A DNA stretch of 20,142 bases from a virus: positions 1-20,142 of IMG/VR virus record IMGVR_UViG_3300046660_000793; one strand, 5' to 3'. The position numbers and the translations under genes are program-made. This document shows, piece by piece, positions 7,029 through 14,152 of the stretch (positions are counted from its first letter, which is position 1; each line of letters starts with the position of its first letter). Under the pieces are notes generated by a model, which saw only the letters and a list, made by a program, of their open reading frames with translations, did no database searches and was not told the origin of the DNA.

Positions 7029-7466
7029 ATGTACACCGTTCCTACCGTAAAAGTCGTTTCCCCAGCCTCCTTCGAAAACCCAATGGGCTTCATTGTCATC
7101 AACAAGGCGGACTTCGATCCGGCCAAACACGATCCTTATAGCGAGGACGACGAAGCCGCACTGGCCGGCGCCTTCAAGTCGGGCGAACTGACCCCAAGCG
7201 TCACCGACCTCCAGGCTACCCACGAGCGCCTGCTGGAGCTGGAGCGCAACCTGAACGCCGAGCGTGAGCGTCTGGCCGAGCAGGCCGCCGCCAATGACGC
7301 GGAATCGCATCGTCTTGCGAATCTGGTCGCCGCTAACGCCGGCGCGCAGGTCGATCCAGCGCAGATGACCAAGGACCAACTGAAAGCGGCACTGACCGCC
7401 AAGGGCGTTAGCTTCCCCTCGACCGCCGACAAGGGCGACCTGATCGCGCTGCTGACCGCGCCGTAA
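7029..7466 (+). CDS. Phage structural protein with C-terminal HeH/SAP-like domain
   Basis: Protein of 145 residues just after the major capsid gene. The N-terminal third is a short beta-rich domain (MGFIVINKADFDP). Residues about 58-100 form a strongly charged, Leu/Glu/Arg-rich coiled coil (RLLELERNLNAERERLAEQ). The last 30 residues (TKDQLKAALTAKGVSFPS to LIALL) match the helix-extended-helix (HeH/SAP/LEM) pattern, which often binds DNA. The combination is common in head-region phage proteins of unknown exact role. A link between capsid and DNA or neck is possible, but only position supports it. A GGAG site lies 6-9 bases before the ATG. Confidence 0.65.
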   Translation: MYTVPTVKVVSPASFENPMGFIVINKADFDPAKHDPYSEDDEAALAGAFKSGELTPSVTDLQATHERLLELERNLNAERERLAEQAAANDAESHRLANLVAANAGAQVDPAQMTKDQLKAALTAKGVSFPSTADKGDLIALLTAP

Positions 7467-7486
7467 CAGCGCCTCGCCCCACCACC

Positions 7487-7508
7487 AGCCCGCCTCGTGC
7501 GGGCTTTT
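7487..7508 (+). terminator. Rho-independent terminator after the HeH gene
   Basis: Perfect stem AGCCCGC/GCGGGCT (7487-7493 with 7499-7505), loop CTCGT, then TTTT. It separates the capsid block from the SGNH hydrolase gene. Confidence 0.78.
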
Positions 7509-7532
7509 CCAATTCCGCCACCGAGATAGCCA

Positions 7533-9053
7533 ATGCCCACTACCACCACGATTAAAGTCGGCGAGAGCGCCAAGACCATCACCTTGGAAGAGGGGCGCGT
7601 GCTAACGCTGAGCTGCGAGGCTGGCAGTTCAGGCACTGCGTATCTGCTGGACCCGGCACTTGGCGGCAATAACTCCTCGCGCTCGTGGTCGGTGACTTCG
7701 AATGGCATGGTGCAGGTTGGCCCGGCCGTCGGCAACCAGAAGGTGCTGGTGACTTGCGCGGCTGGCAGCATCTCCGCGACAGTCGGCTCATCCTCGCTGG
7801 CCCCAAGCGCGATCGCCCGTGCGACCTTTGGCGCTGTTCGAAAGTCTTCGGGCCGTGGCGCTCTCCGTCCAGTCAGCTGTCTAATCAGTCAGAGCATCGG
7901 CGCCGGCGCCGGTACCGGCCAAACCATCGACAACGAATGGGCCGCCGACGCGCCATTCGTTGGTGTCATCCCGATCTTCTGGAACTGGGATACGGCGGCG
8001 CCGCTGACCATCACCAAGGCGGGCATCGCGCCGTCGCCGCGCTCGTTGACACCCACGCAAACCGCACTGGCTACTGCGATGGGCGGGGCATTCGCTGCGC
8101 TGACCGCAAACAATGGGCAGGCGACGTTCCAGGTTCCCGTGGCCACCGGTACTGACGTTGTTGGCGCGAACCCTACGAACGTGGTCCCCACGCCGCTCCG
8201 TGGCGACCTTACGGTCGTGAGCAGCATTCCGCGCCTCGATAATGCGGCCGGCCTCCCGTTGGCACGTACGCTCGTTTTCGTCCCGGACAGTTCGATCCTC
8301 GGCAGCAACGGCAATCCTGCGGATTGGGCGACCTATAACGCCGATCCGCGCTACGCCGGCCGCAGCCTGGGCATGTACAAACAGAACGGTGACAAGGTCA
8401 CCACGCCGGCCGGCACCAACGTGTTGGCAAATGGCGGTGTGCTTGGCCTCGCCGCACTCGAATTCATTTACGGGAAGAATACATGGACGATTGCCGAGGC
8501 CGGTGACTCGCAGTTCCAGGGCGTTGGTTCCACCGGCAACTACGCAGGTCCCGTGCTTCTGGCGTGTGCCAAATTGAGCAACGCTGCGCGTCTGGTCTCA
8601 CCATTGCGCTCGGCGATGGCTGGCCAGAAGTACGAAGTATCGATCCGCCATGCGAAGAATCTACTGGCAAGCTCGGCGCCCGAGATCTTTGTGTTCCCAA
8701 ACTATTCGGTCAACGACGACGGTACGTTCGCGCTGGCAAAGGTCGAGAAATCGTGGGCTCTGTGTCAAGCATTTGCGGACGATTGCCGCCGTGCGGGCAC
8801 GATACCCATTCTTGCGACGGTATCCGCCAACGGCTCGGTCGGTTCGGCGGAAGCCAACCGCTTGGCAATGAATCAGCGAACCCGCGATTACTGCGTCGCC
8901 ACAGGCACTCTCCTGCTGGACCGTGCGGCAATCCTCGACAATGGCAACGTTCTGAAGGCTCAATACAACTTCGATGGCCTGCACTTCAATGATGCCGGCC
9001 ACGACGCTCTTGCAGTGGCGCTGACCGCGCTTCTGGATCCGGTGCTGCAATGA
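7533..9053 (+). CDS. SGNH/GDSL-family hydrolase in the head module
   Basis: Predicted 506-residue serine esterase/lipase-fold enzyme. The nucleophile motif is GDSQFQG with Ser326. A block resembling the oxyanion Asn motif is PNYSVND at 389-395 (Asn394). The catalytic Asp/His pair is D481-x-x-H484 in DGLHFND. The first 100 residues are a beta-rich, Ig-like or decoration-type domain (TITLEEGRVLTLSCEAG...KVLVTCAAGSISATVG), so the enzyme may be fixed to the particle. The catalytic region is roughly residues 155-506. There is no signal peptide. Likely substrates are O-acetyl or other ester groups of a surface polysaccharide, but that is inference. It sits between capsid and connector genes and its TGA overlaps the next ATG (ATGA at 9050-9053), so it is translated with virion genes. 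Confidence 0.82.
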   Translation: MPTTTTIKVGESAKTITLEEGRVLTLSCEAGSSGTAYLLDPALGGNNSSRSWSVTSNGMVQVGPAVGNQKVLVTCAAGSISATVGSSSLAPSAIARATFGAVRKSSGRGALRPVSCLISQSIGAGAGTGQTIDNEWAADAPFVGVIPIFWNWDTAAPLTITKAGIAPSPRSLTPTQTALATAMGGAFAALTANNGQATFQVPVATGTDVVGANPTNVVPTPLRGDLTVVSSIPRLDNAAGLPLARTLVFVPDSSILGSNGNPADWATYNADPRYAGRSLGMYKQNGDKVTTPAGTNVLANGGVLGLAALEFIYGKNTWTIAEAGDSQFQGVGSTGNYAGPVLLACAKLSNAARLVSPLRSAMAGQKYEVSIRHAKNLLASSAPEIFVFPNYSVNDDGTFALAKVEKSWALCQAFADDCRRAGTIPILATVSANGSVGSAEANRLAMNQRTRDYCVATGTLLLDRAAILDNGNVLKAQYNFDGLHFNDAGHDALAVALTALLDPVLQ

Positions 9054-9565
9054 CGCTCACCATTGAAACCGGCACCGGAGCGCCAGATGCCGAGAGCTAC
9101 GCCAGCGTAGTCGCCGCAGATGCACGCGGCGCCGCCCTGGGCGTAACCGACTGGGCGGCGCTGGCCGACCCGGCGAAGGAGATTGCGTTGCGCACCGCGA
9201 CGATCTTCATGACTGCCAACTACCGCGCGCGCTGGGCGGGCCGCCGCGTCTACCAGGCGCAGGCGCTGGACTGGCCGCGCTACGACGTGTGCTCCGACAG
9301 CTTCCCGGTACCGAGCAACGTCGTGCCGGCCGAGGTGGTCGCCGCGTGCATCGATCTGGCTTTCCGCGCTGGCCGTGGTGAGCCGCTTATGCCGGATCTG
9401 GACACCGGTTCGAACGTGGTCAAGCGCGACAAGACCGGGCCGTTGGAGACGGAGTACTTCCAGAACACGACCGAGGCGCGCGAGCGCTTTGTGGCTGTGG
9501 ATGCCGCGCTGCAGCCGTTCTTCGGCGCTGCTGGCGGCGGCATGATCAAGTTGGTGCGCGGATGA
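9050..9565 (+). CDS. Head-tail connector (DnaT-like protein family)
   Basis: The 171-residue protein resembles phage proteins annotated as 'DnaT-like ssDNA-binding', which by position are head-tail adaptor proteins. Typical traits are the opening IETGTGAPDAESYASV, the central WAGRRVYQAQALDWPR motif around residues 64-79, and the helical VVPAEVVAACIDLAFRA segment. It probably fits under the portal ring as the first connector; that role is inferred. The gene overlaps both neighbours by 4 bases in ATGA steps, part of a coupled series from 7533 to about 10310. Family recognition is good, biochemical role less so; the DNA-binding name should not be read as function. Confidence 0.78.
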   Translation: MTLTIETGTGAPDAESYASVVAADARGAALGVTDWAALADPAKEIALRTATIFMTANYRARWAGRRVYQAQALDWPRYDVCSDSFPVPSNVVPAEVVAACIDLAFRAGRGEPLMPDLDTGSNVVKRDKTGPLETEYFQNTTEARERFVAVDAALQPFFGAAGGGMIKLVRG

Positions 9566-9936
9566 GCGCTTATCCAGTAGTGAAGATCGAAGGCTGTGCG
9601 GTATTCCAGAACACCTACAGTCACGACGGCAAGGTCTGGTCGGTGACGAACCTCATCGCGCGCGCCAAAGATCTAGAGCCGTTTGACCTGCCACTGGCTG
9701 CAATCTACGCGGATACCGAAGTGTGGACGCCGACCGGATCGGCCTACGGGATGGCTTTCCATATGCGCCGCGCGCTCGACGTCGACACCAGTTATCCGGT
9801 CATTCTGTCGCAGGAAGGCTTTATCATGGACGGCTGGCACCGTGTTTTGCGCGCGCTGATCGACGGCAAGGCGACGATCAAGGCGGTCCGCTTCCATAGC
9901 ACGCCACCGCACGATCATCTGGAGCCTAAGGCATGA
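9562..9936 (+). CDS. ParB/sulfiredoxin-like domain protein of unknown function
   Basis: Protein of 124 residues lying between two connector genes. The C-terminal half has SYPVILSQEGFIMDGWHR (77-94) followed by a helix and KATIKAVRF. This resembles the ParB/sulfiredoxin-fold core, where a 'dG.HR' turn binds nucleotide. The first 60 residues are a separate small domain without a recognised motif. It starts at an ATGA overlap with the previous gene and ends in another at 9933-9936. Small ParB-like proteins do appear in phage structural operons, but their task is not established. A regulatory, enzymatic or moron role is equally possible. Confidence 0.55.
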   Translation: MSAYPVVKIEGCAVFQNTYSHDGKVWSVTNLIARAKDLEPFDLPLAAIYADTEVWTPTGSAYGMAFHMRRALDVDTSYPVILSQEGFIMDGWHRVLRALIDGKATIKAVRFHSTPPHDHLEPKA

Positions 9937-10307
9937 CCGACTACGCCAAGAAGGCCCGCGAGACCGACGCCAAGCTGCGGAAGAAGGGTGGCACCGTCAC
10001 CTTGCGCCGCATCGTGCTGGGTGATGATGATCCCGACACCGGTAAGCCGGCCAAGACCATCACCGACTACACGGCCGCCGGCGTGAAGCTGAACTACGAG
10101 GCGGATCGCATCGACGGCACGTTGATCCAGTCCGGCGACCAGCAGCTACTGCTCTCGCCACTGCAGCTGAACGGCCAGTCGCTTCCTGAGCCCACCGTCG
10201 GCGACCTGGTGCTGGCCGGCCCGGCCACCTTCGCAATCAAGTCGGTGGCGAAACTGCAGCCGACCGATGTGGCGCTGCTTTACACCCTGCAGCTGCGAGG
10301 CAACTGA
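9933..10307 (+). CDS. Head closure / tail-adaptor-type protein
   Basis: The 124-residue protein has the appearance of a phage head-closure (neck) protein: a helical start (YAKKARETDAKLRKKGG) followed by a beta-barrel-like part with VTLRRIVLGDDDPDTGKP, a DGTLIQSGDQQLLLS segment typical of such proteins, and a final strand VALLYTLQLRG. It probably closes the connector under the head before the tail joins. Its TGA ends at 10307, the same base that begins the next ATG (TGATG). Function is inferred from pattern and position. Confidence 0.65.
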   Translation: MTDYAKKARETDAKLRKKGGTVTLRRIVLGDDDPDTGKPAKTITDYTAAGVKLNYEADRIDGTLIQSGDQQLLLSPLQLNGQSLPEPTVGDLVLAGPATFAIKSVAKLQPTDVALLYTLQLRGN

Positions 10308-10786
10308 TGGCCGGCGGCTTCTCGGCGGACCTGACGAAGTTTCTCCGGCACTGCGACGGCAACATCGACAAGGCCCACCGCATGGCCGTGGTGCTGGTGG
10401 CGCAGGGCACAGTGCTGGGCTCGCCGGTAGATACCGGCCGGTTCCGCGCCAACTGGCAATTCGGCCGCGTGCTGCCGCAGGGCACGCTGGACCAGGTCGA
10501 CAAATCCGGCGCGGCCGCTATAGCGCGTATGGCCGGGCAGGTCACTAGCGTGAAAGCCGGCGGCGAGGTGTGGATCGTGAACAACCTGCCATACGCGGGC
10601 AAGCTGGAGTACGGCTACCGGTGGCGCTACTTCGAACAACAACAAGCTGTACACCATCACCGCGCTGACAGCGCTGGAAATGACCGTCGCCGAGACCGTG
10701 GCCGTGGCCGCCAGCACCGGCAGCATCGGCCTGACCGTGCCGGGCAAGATCACTTACATCCCCGAAAGCGGCCACACCAACGATAG
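10307..10786 (+). CDS. HK97 gp10-like neck protein with out-of-frame C-terminus
   Basis: Residues 1 to about 103 fit the HK97 gp10-like tail-completion family: a helical start, GSPVDTGRFRANWQ (38-51) and VWIVNNLPYAGKLEYGY near 88-104. Members normally continue a little further in a conserved helix after the YG motif. Here the sequence switches at about base 10617 to Arg/His/Gln-rich residues (RWRYFEQQQAVHHHRAD...) read out of frame through the tail tube coding region, until a stop at 10784-10786. The tail of 50-odd residues is therefore artefactual, and the real protein is truncated. This is the signature of a deletion joining this gene to the tail tube gene. Function is probably impaired. 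Confidence 0.75.
   Translation: MAGGFSADLTKFLRHCDGNIDKAHRMAVVLVAQGTVLGSPVDTGRFRANWQFGRVLPQGTLDQVDKSGAAAIARMAGQVTSVKAGGEVWIVNNLPYAGKLEYGYRWRYFEQQQAVHHHRADSAGNDRRRDRGRGRQHRQHRPDRAGQDHLHPRKRPHQR
10612..10640 (+). other. Inferred deletion junction neck gene / tail tube gene
   Basis: Frame 2 (neck protein) loses its family pattern after LEYGY. Frame 3 gains tail-tube-like sequence from about NNKLYTITALTALEM. No start codon or Shine-Dalgarno separates them. Sequence between the two, including the tube N-terminus and probably a tail terminator gene, is missing. Confidence 0.65.
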
Positions 10787-11390
10787 CTTCACCATCGAGA
10801 AGTGGTATTCGGCCGTGGCTGAGTCGTACCGCTTCACCGGTCAGCGTGTCGCCTCGATCGGCATCGGTCTGGCCGCCGACGACAAGGTCTCGGCCGATAT
10901 CGCCTACATGGGGCAGGATCGTCAGAAGGCTGGCGTGGCGTACTTCACTGCGCCGGCGGCGCCGGGCGGCGGCGACATGCTGGTGACCCCGTCCGGCCTG
11001 GCCGTGATCAACGGGGCCGCGACCAAGGTCTGCACGAACTTCAGCGTCGATATCAACGGCAACGCTTCGGTCGGCAAGGTGGTGGGCGCGAACGTCACCC
11101 CGGACGTCTTCATGGACATGATCGACGTCACCGGCCAGATCAGCGTGTACTACGAGAACGGCGTCATGGACGACTACTTCGACCAGGAGACCGCGATCTC
11201 GCTGATCAACCGCCTGGACGACGGTATCGGCGGCGCCTTCGTGATCGCTATGCCATACGTGAAGGTCTTCGGTGGCGGCGAATCCGGGGACAAGGAAATC
11301 ATCCGGCAGTACGACTACGTGGCCGGCCCGAATGCGGCCGGCACCGGCGCCGGCAAGTCCACCATCCTGCTGCAAGACACCACCCTGTAA
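10680..11390 (+). CDS. Major tail tube protein, N-terminally truncated
   Basis: Tail tube subunit that would polymerise around the tape measure. The readable sequence contains the family signature ITYIPESGHTNDSFTIEKWYSA, then VASIGIGLAADDKVSADIAYMG, repeated beta-strand segments and DQETAISLINRLDDGIGG, ending at TAA 11388-11390. It matches the C-terminal two thirds of the long tube family (Phage_tube_2-like). In-frame tube sequence continues upstream of the ATG at 10680 (LYTITALTALE) to about 10620, where it meets the neck gene. ATG 10680 is thus an internal Met and has no proper ribosome site (GGAA abuts it). The native start and about 60-100 N-terminal residues are lost. A terminator follows at 11399. 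Identity is fairly sure; function is doubtful. Confidence 0.78.
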   Translation: MTVAETVAVAASTGSIGLTVPGKITYIPESGHTNDSFTIEKWYSAVAESYRFTGQRVASIGIGLAADDKVSADIAYMGQDRQKAGVAYFTAPAAPGGGDMLVTPSGLAVINGAATKVCTNFSVDINGNASVGKVVGANVTPDVFMDMIDVTGQISVYYENGVMDDYFDQETAISLINRLDDGIGGAFVIAMPYVKVFGGGESGDKEIIRQYDYVAGPNAAGTGAGKSTILLQDTTL

Positions 11391-11398
11391 CCCACCAG

Positions 11399-11420
11399 AC
11401 CCGGCCAAGCGCCGGGTTTT
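11399..11420 (+). terminator. Rho-independent terminator after the tail tube gene
   Basis: Perfect stem ACCCGGC/GCCGGGT (11399-11405 with 11411-11417), loop CAAGC, then a short T-run. It sits between the tube gene and the tail assembly chaperone gene, a place where strong stoichiometric steps are needed. Confidence 0.8.
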
Positions 11421-11518
11421 CTCTTTGGCGCAAGCCACCCCAGCACCGACCGGTCGCTGTCGCCTTCGCGGGCGCGGCGGCAGGCACGGGCACCTTACCA
11501 CCCGCGAAAGGCAACACC

Positions 11519-11974
11519 ATGACCACTACCACCGCACAAAAAATCATCTCGGCCGGCTTCGATATCGCACTGCTGGCCAGCCCCGAGAAGATCTCCAAAG
11601 TCCACACCGTGGAAGTCGCGCACGATGAGGACGGCAACATGCTGGCTGGCTTCGATATCGTCGGCAAGAACTCGACTCAGTACAAAGACGTTATCCGCGC
11701 TACCTCGGTCGCCGCTATCAAGCGCAGCCAGACCAAGAAAGAGCAGATCGACGCCAAGACCGACAAGGGCGCCAGCACCCTGTACGACCTGGGTGAAGAC
11801 CGCAACCGCAAGATCGCCATCGCGGTCGTGGTCGGCGCACCGGGCTTTGTGTCCAATGGCGAACCGGTGGCGCTGACCCCGGAGTTCCTGAACCTGTGCT
11901 TCGACGCGCAGCCGACCTGGGAAGCAAAAATTCTGGCCGCCCTGGAAGCTGACGCCAATTTTTTGGCGATCTAA
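11519..11974 (+). CDS. Tail assembly chaperone, short form (lambda gpG analogue)
   Basis: The 151-residue protein precedes the tape measure gene, the fixed place of tail assembly chaperones in long-tailed phages. It has a beta-rich N-terminal domain (ISKVHTVEVAHDEDGN), a lysine-rich middle (RSQTKKEQIDAKTDKG), and a C-terminal helix (TWEAKILAALEADANF) before the stop TAA at 11972-11974. It is thought to bind the tape measure and hold it soluble while tube subunits are added. A slippery TTTTTTG at 11959-11965, three codons from the stop, allows a -1 shift into a second frame. AAAGG precedes the ATG by about 8 bases. The 98-base leader after the terminator holds no other gene. Confidence 0.78.
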   Translation: MTTTTAQKIISAGFDIALLASPEKISKVHTVEVAHDEDGNMLAGFDIVGKNSTQYKDVIRATSVAAIKRSQTKKEQIDAKTDKGASTLYDLGEDRNRKIAIAVVVGAPGFVSNGEPVALTPEFLNLCFDAQPTWEAKILAALEADANFLAI

Positions 11975-12306
11975 AGCAGCAGCTGGTCGATCACGCCAAG
12001 GCATCGCTCAAGCTCAGCGCCAAGCAGAAGGACGGCCGTACGCTGGGCTGGCACCTGAACGTGGTCTATGAGCAGACCGGCATCATGCCGCCGCAGCTCG
12101 ATGTTCCGCCCATTCCGCATGAGCTGGTCCACGTGTGGGGCTACTTCTGTCAGCTGAACGCCAAGCGCACCTCCGGCGCCATGGCTGCAAATCCGCTCTC
12201 GGACGAACAGATCATGGCGTGGGAGCGCCGCCACGGCATCCACCTCTCGCCCTTCGAGGGCGAATGCATCGACGCGCTGGACCAGGTCTACCTGACCAGC
12301 GAGTAG
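11519..12306 (+). CDS. Tail assembly chaperone, frameshifted long form (gpGT analogue)
   Basis: Reading 11519-11965 in frame and then slipping back one base (join 11519-11965 and 11965-12306) gives a protein of about 262 residues. The downstream frame encodes GDLKQQLVDHAKASLKLSAK, then PHELVHVWGYFCQLNAKR and PLSDEQIMAWERRHGIHLSPFE, ending in a helix LDQVYL. This matches the T-domain of chaperone fusions in other siphophages, which binds the tail tube protein. The T frame has no start codon with a ribosome site near its beginning; its first Met is at 12061, far inside the domain. Frameshifting is therefore the reasonable way to express it. The pair mirrors lambda G/GT. Confidence 0.75.
11959..11965 (+). 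promoter_or_regulatory. -1 ribosomal frameshift slippery site
   Basis: Heptamer T_TTT_TTG in the phase X_XXY_YYZ of the upstream frame: zero-frame codons are TTT at 11960-11962 and TTG at 11963-11965. Slippage re-pairs on TTT TTT and continues with GGC GAT CTA in frame -1, which stays open to 12306. Confidence 0.75.
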
Positions 12307-12340
12307 GGCGGCGGCTGCGCGCCGCCCGCACCGAATTCAC

Positions 12341-12364
12341 AGCCGCCCATGAGGCGGCTTTTCT
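12341..12364 (+). terminator. Rho-independent terminator before the tape measure gene
   Basis: Perfect stem AGCCGCC/GGCGGCT (12341-12347 with 12353-12359), loop CATGA, then TTTTC. A second hairpin without T-run, GGGCGGC/GCCGCCC (12306-12312 with 12321-12327), lies just before it. Confidence 0.78.
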
Positions 12365-12376
12365 ATTGGGCCATCC

Positions 12377-14152
12377 ATGACCGTTGATATCGCCACTCTC
12401 GCAATCCGGATCGATTCGACTTCGGTCGCGCCTGCAACGGCGAACCTCGAACGCATGCGAGATGCTGGCGCGCGTGCCGAGCAGCAGACCACGGCGCTTG
12501 ATGCCGCCACGCGCAAGCTGCAGGGCGCACTCGCACTGCTGGGCGTCGGCGCAGGCGTCGGTGCAATCATCCGCATGGCCGATGAATACACGAAGTACAA
12601 CGCACAGATCAAGCTGGCCACGCAGTCACAGCGCGAGTACTCCGCCGCCGTGGACGAGGTTCGCCGCATCGCGAACCTCGCTCAGCAGGATCTGGCCGCG
12701 ACCGGGACTCTGTACGCCCGCATCGCCAACGGCACGCGCGAGCTGGGCGTGCAGCAGAAGCAGGTGGCAGCGATCACCGAGACCGTCAACCTCGCGCTGA
12801 AGGTATCCGGCGCCACGGCCGCCGAGTCGGCATCGGCACAGCTGCAGCTGTCCCAGGCATTCGCCTCCGGCACGCTGCGGGGCGAGGAGTTCAACGCGGT
12901 GAACGAGGCGGCGCCGCGCCTGATGAAGGCCTTGGCCGACGGCATGGGCGTGCCCATCGGGGCGCTGCGCAACATGGCGTCCGAAGGTCAGATCACGTCC
13001 AAGATCATGGCCGATGTGCTTCCGGGCGCGCTGGCGCAGTTGCGCGAGGAAGCGAAGCAGGTCCAGACCATCGGCGGCGCCTTCACCGTCCTGAAGAACA
13101 ACATCATGGAGTTCGTGGGCGTGCAGGCGCAGGCCAGCGGCACGGTGTCGGTGCTGACTACGGGCATCGAAGCCCTGGCCAACAACCTGAACCTGCTGGC
13201 CGGCGTGGCCGGCACCTTGGCGGCCGTGAACGTCGCCAACTGGCTCACCGCCTGGACCGTGAAGACCTACGAGCGCGTCACGGCGGCGTACGCTCAGGTC
13301 GCGGCTGAGAATGCGGCGCGGGCAGCCACCATAGCTGCTGCCGAGGCTGATGTAGCAGCTGCAGCGGCAGCCGGCGCACTGGCCGAAGCTACCCAGGTCG
13401 GAATCTTAATCGCGCGTGAAGAGGCCGTTGCTCGCCTGGCTCAGGCGCGCACGAACATGCTCGCCGCCAGTGCGGCCATTGAAGCGGCGACCGCCGCCGG
13501 CGCTCAGAGCTTTGCGCTGCGCACGCTTCGTCTAGCCACTGCCGAATTGGCGGTGGCTGAAGCCGCGCGCGCCGCCCAGATCGCTGAGCTTGCCCTGCTG
13601 GGACAACAGCAGGCCCGCGTTTCCGCACAAATCACTGCAGCCGCTGCCGCGCAGACCGCTGCTCAGACCGCGCTCAACGCTGCCAACGGCGTTAGTGTTG
13701 CATCGATCGGCCTTGCGAGCCGCGCCATGGGTCTGCTGGGTGGTCCAATCGGCGCCGTCGTGACGCTGCTCGGCCTCGCCGCAACTGCATGGTCGGTCTG
13801 GGGCAGCAAGTCGAAAGAAGCTACCGCGCAGGCCGCCGAGTCGTTCGACGAAGCTCAGGTCCGCATCATCAAGGGCTTGGACGAGCAAATCGCCAGGAAT
13901 GAAAGACTGATCCAGCTGCAAAGCGGCGGCATGGACAAGGCGAAGGCTGACAAGAATCTTGAATCGGTAAATCAGTTGGCGCAAGCATCGAAGCGCCTCA
14001 ACGATATAAATAATCAAGCTGGTGAGTTCGCACCAGGCAAAGGCAAGAGCGATTACGACCTCATGCTAGCTCGCGCGAAGGTGATGCAGGACACCCTTGA
14101 GGCCTCGGCAAATGGGGACGTGCCTCTGGCGACGAAGGAGTTAGCAGCATGA
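12377..14152 (+). CDS. Tape measure protein, probably C-terminally truncated
   Basis: Sets tail length and is packed inside the tube. Residues about 60-265 match the conserved N-terminal tape-measure domain (MADEYTKYNAQIKLATQS, LYARIANGTRELGVQQKQ, LSQAFASGTLRGEEFNAVNE, LKNNIMEFVG). Residues 295-440 are an extremely Ala-rich coiled coil. A hydrophobic hairpin follows (GLASRAMGLLGGPIGAVVTL to WSVWG), then a charged helix. At 591 residues the protein is short for the family, and it stops soon after LMLARAKVMQDTLEASAN. The last residues (ATKELAA) carry the AAGGAG ribosome site of the next gene and could be the true end of a different upstream gene. I infer a deletion near 14090-14130. A naturally short tape measure is the alternative. 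Its start has only a weak ribosome site. Confidence 0.85.
   Translation: MTVDIATLAIRIDSTSVAPATANLERMRDAGARAEQQTTALDAATRKLQGALALLGVGAGVGAIIRMADEYTKYNAQIKLATQSQREYSAAVDEVRRIANLAQQDLAATGTLYARIANGTRELGVQQKQVAAITETVNLALKVSGATAAESASAQLQLSQAFASGTLRGEEFNAVNEAAPRLMKALADGMGVPIGALRNMASEGQITSKIMADVLPGALAQLREEAKQVQTIGGAFTVLKNNIMEFVGVQAQASGTVSVLTTGIEALANNLNLLAGVAGTLAAVNVANWLTAWTVKTYERVTAAYAQVAAENAARAATIAAAEADVAAAAAAGALAEATQVGILIAREEAVARLAQARTNMLAASAAIEAATAAGAQSFALRTLRLATAELAVAEAARAAQIAELALLGQQQARVSAQITAAAAAQTAAQTALNAANGVSVASIGLASRAMGLLGGPIGAVVTLLGLAATAWSVWGSKSKEATAQAAESFDEAQVRIIKGLDEQIARNERLIQLQSGGMDKAKADKNLESVNQLAQASKRLNDINNQAGEFAPGKGKSDYDLMLARAKVMQDTLEASANGDVPLATKELAA

Noticed and set aside
10545-11501. 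318-codon ORF on the - strand
   Set aside because: Antisense to the tail tube gene, low-complexity and without a ribosome site.
12061-12306. Independent 81-residue gene after the chaperone
   Set aside because: No ribosome site at its Met, and the frame is open back to the slippery site; better explained as the frameshifted part of the chaperone.
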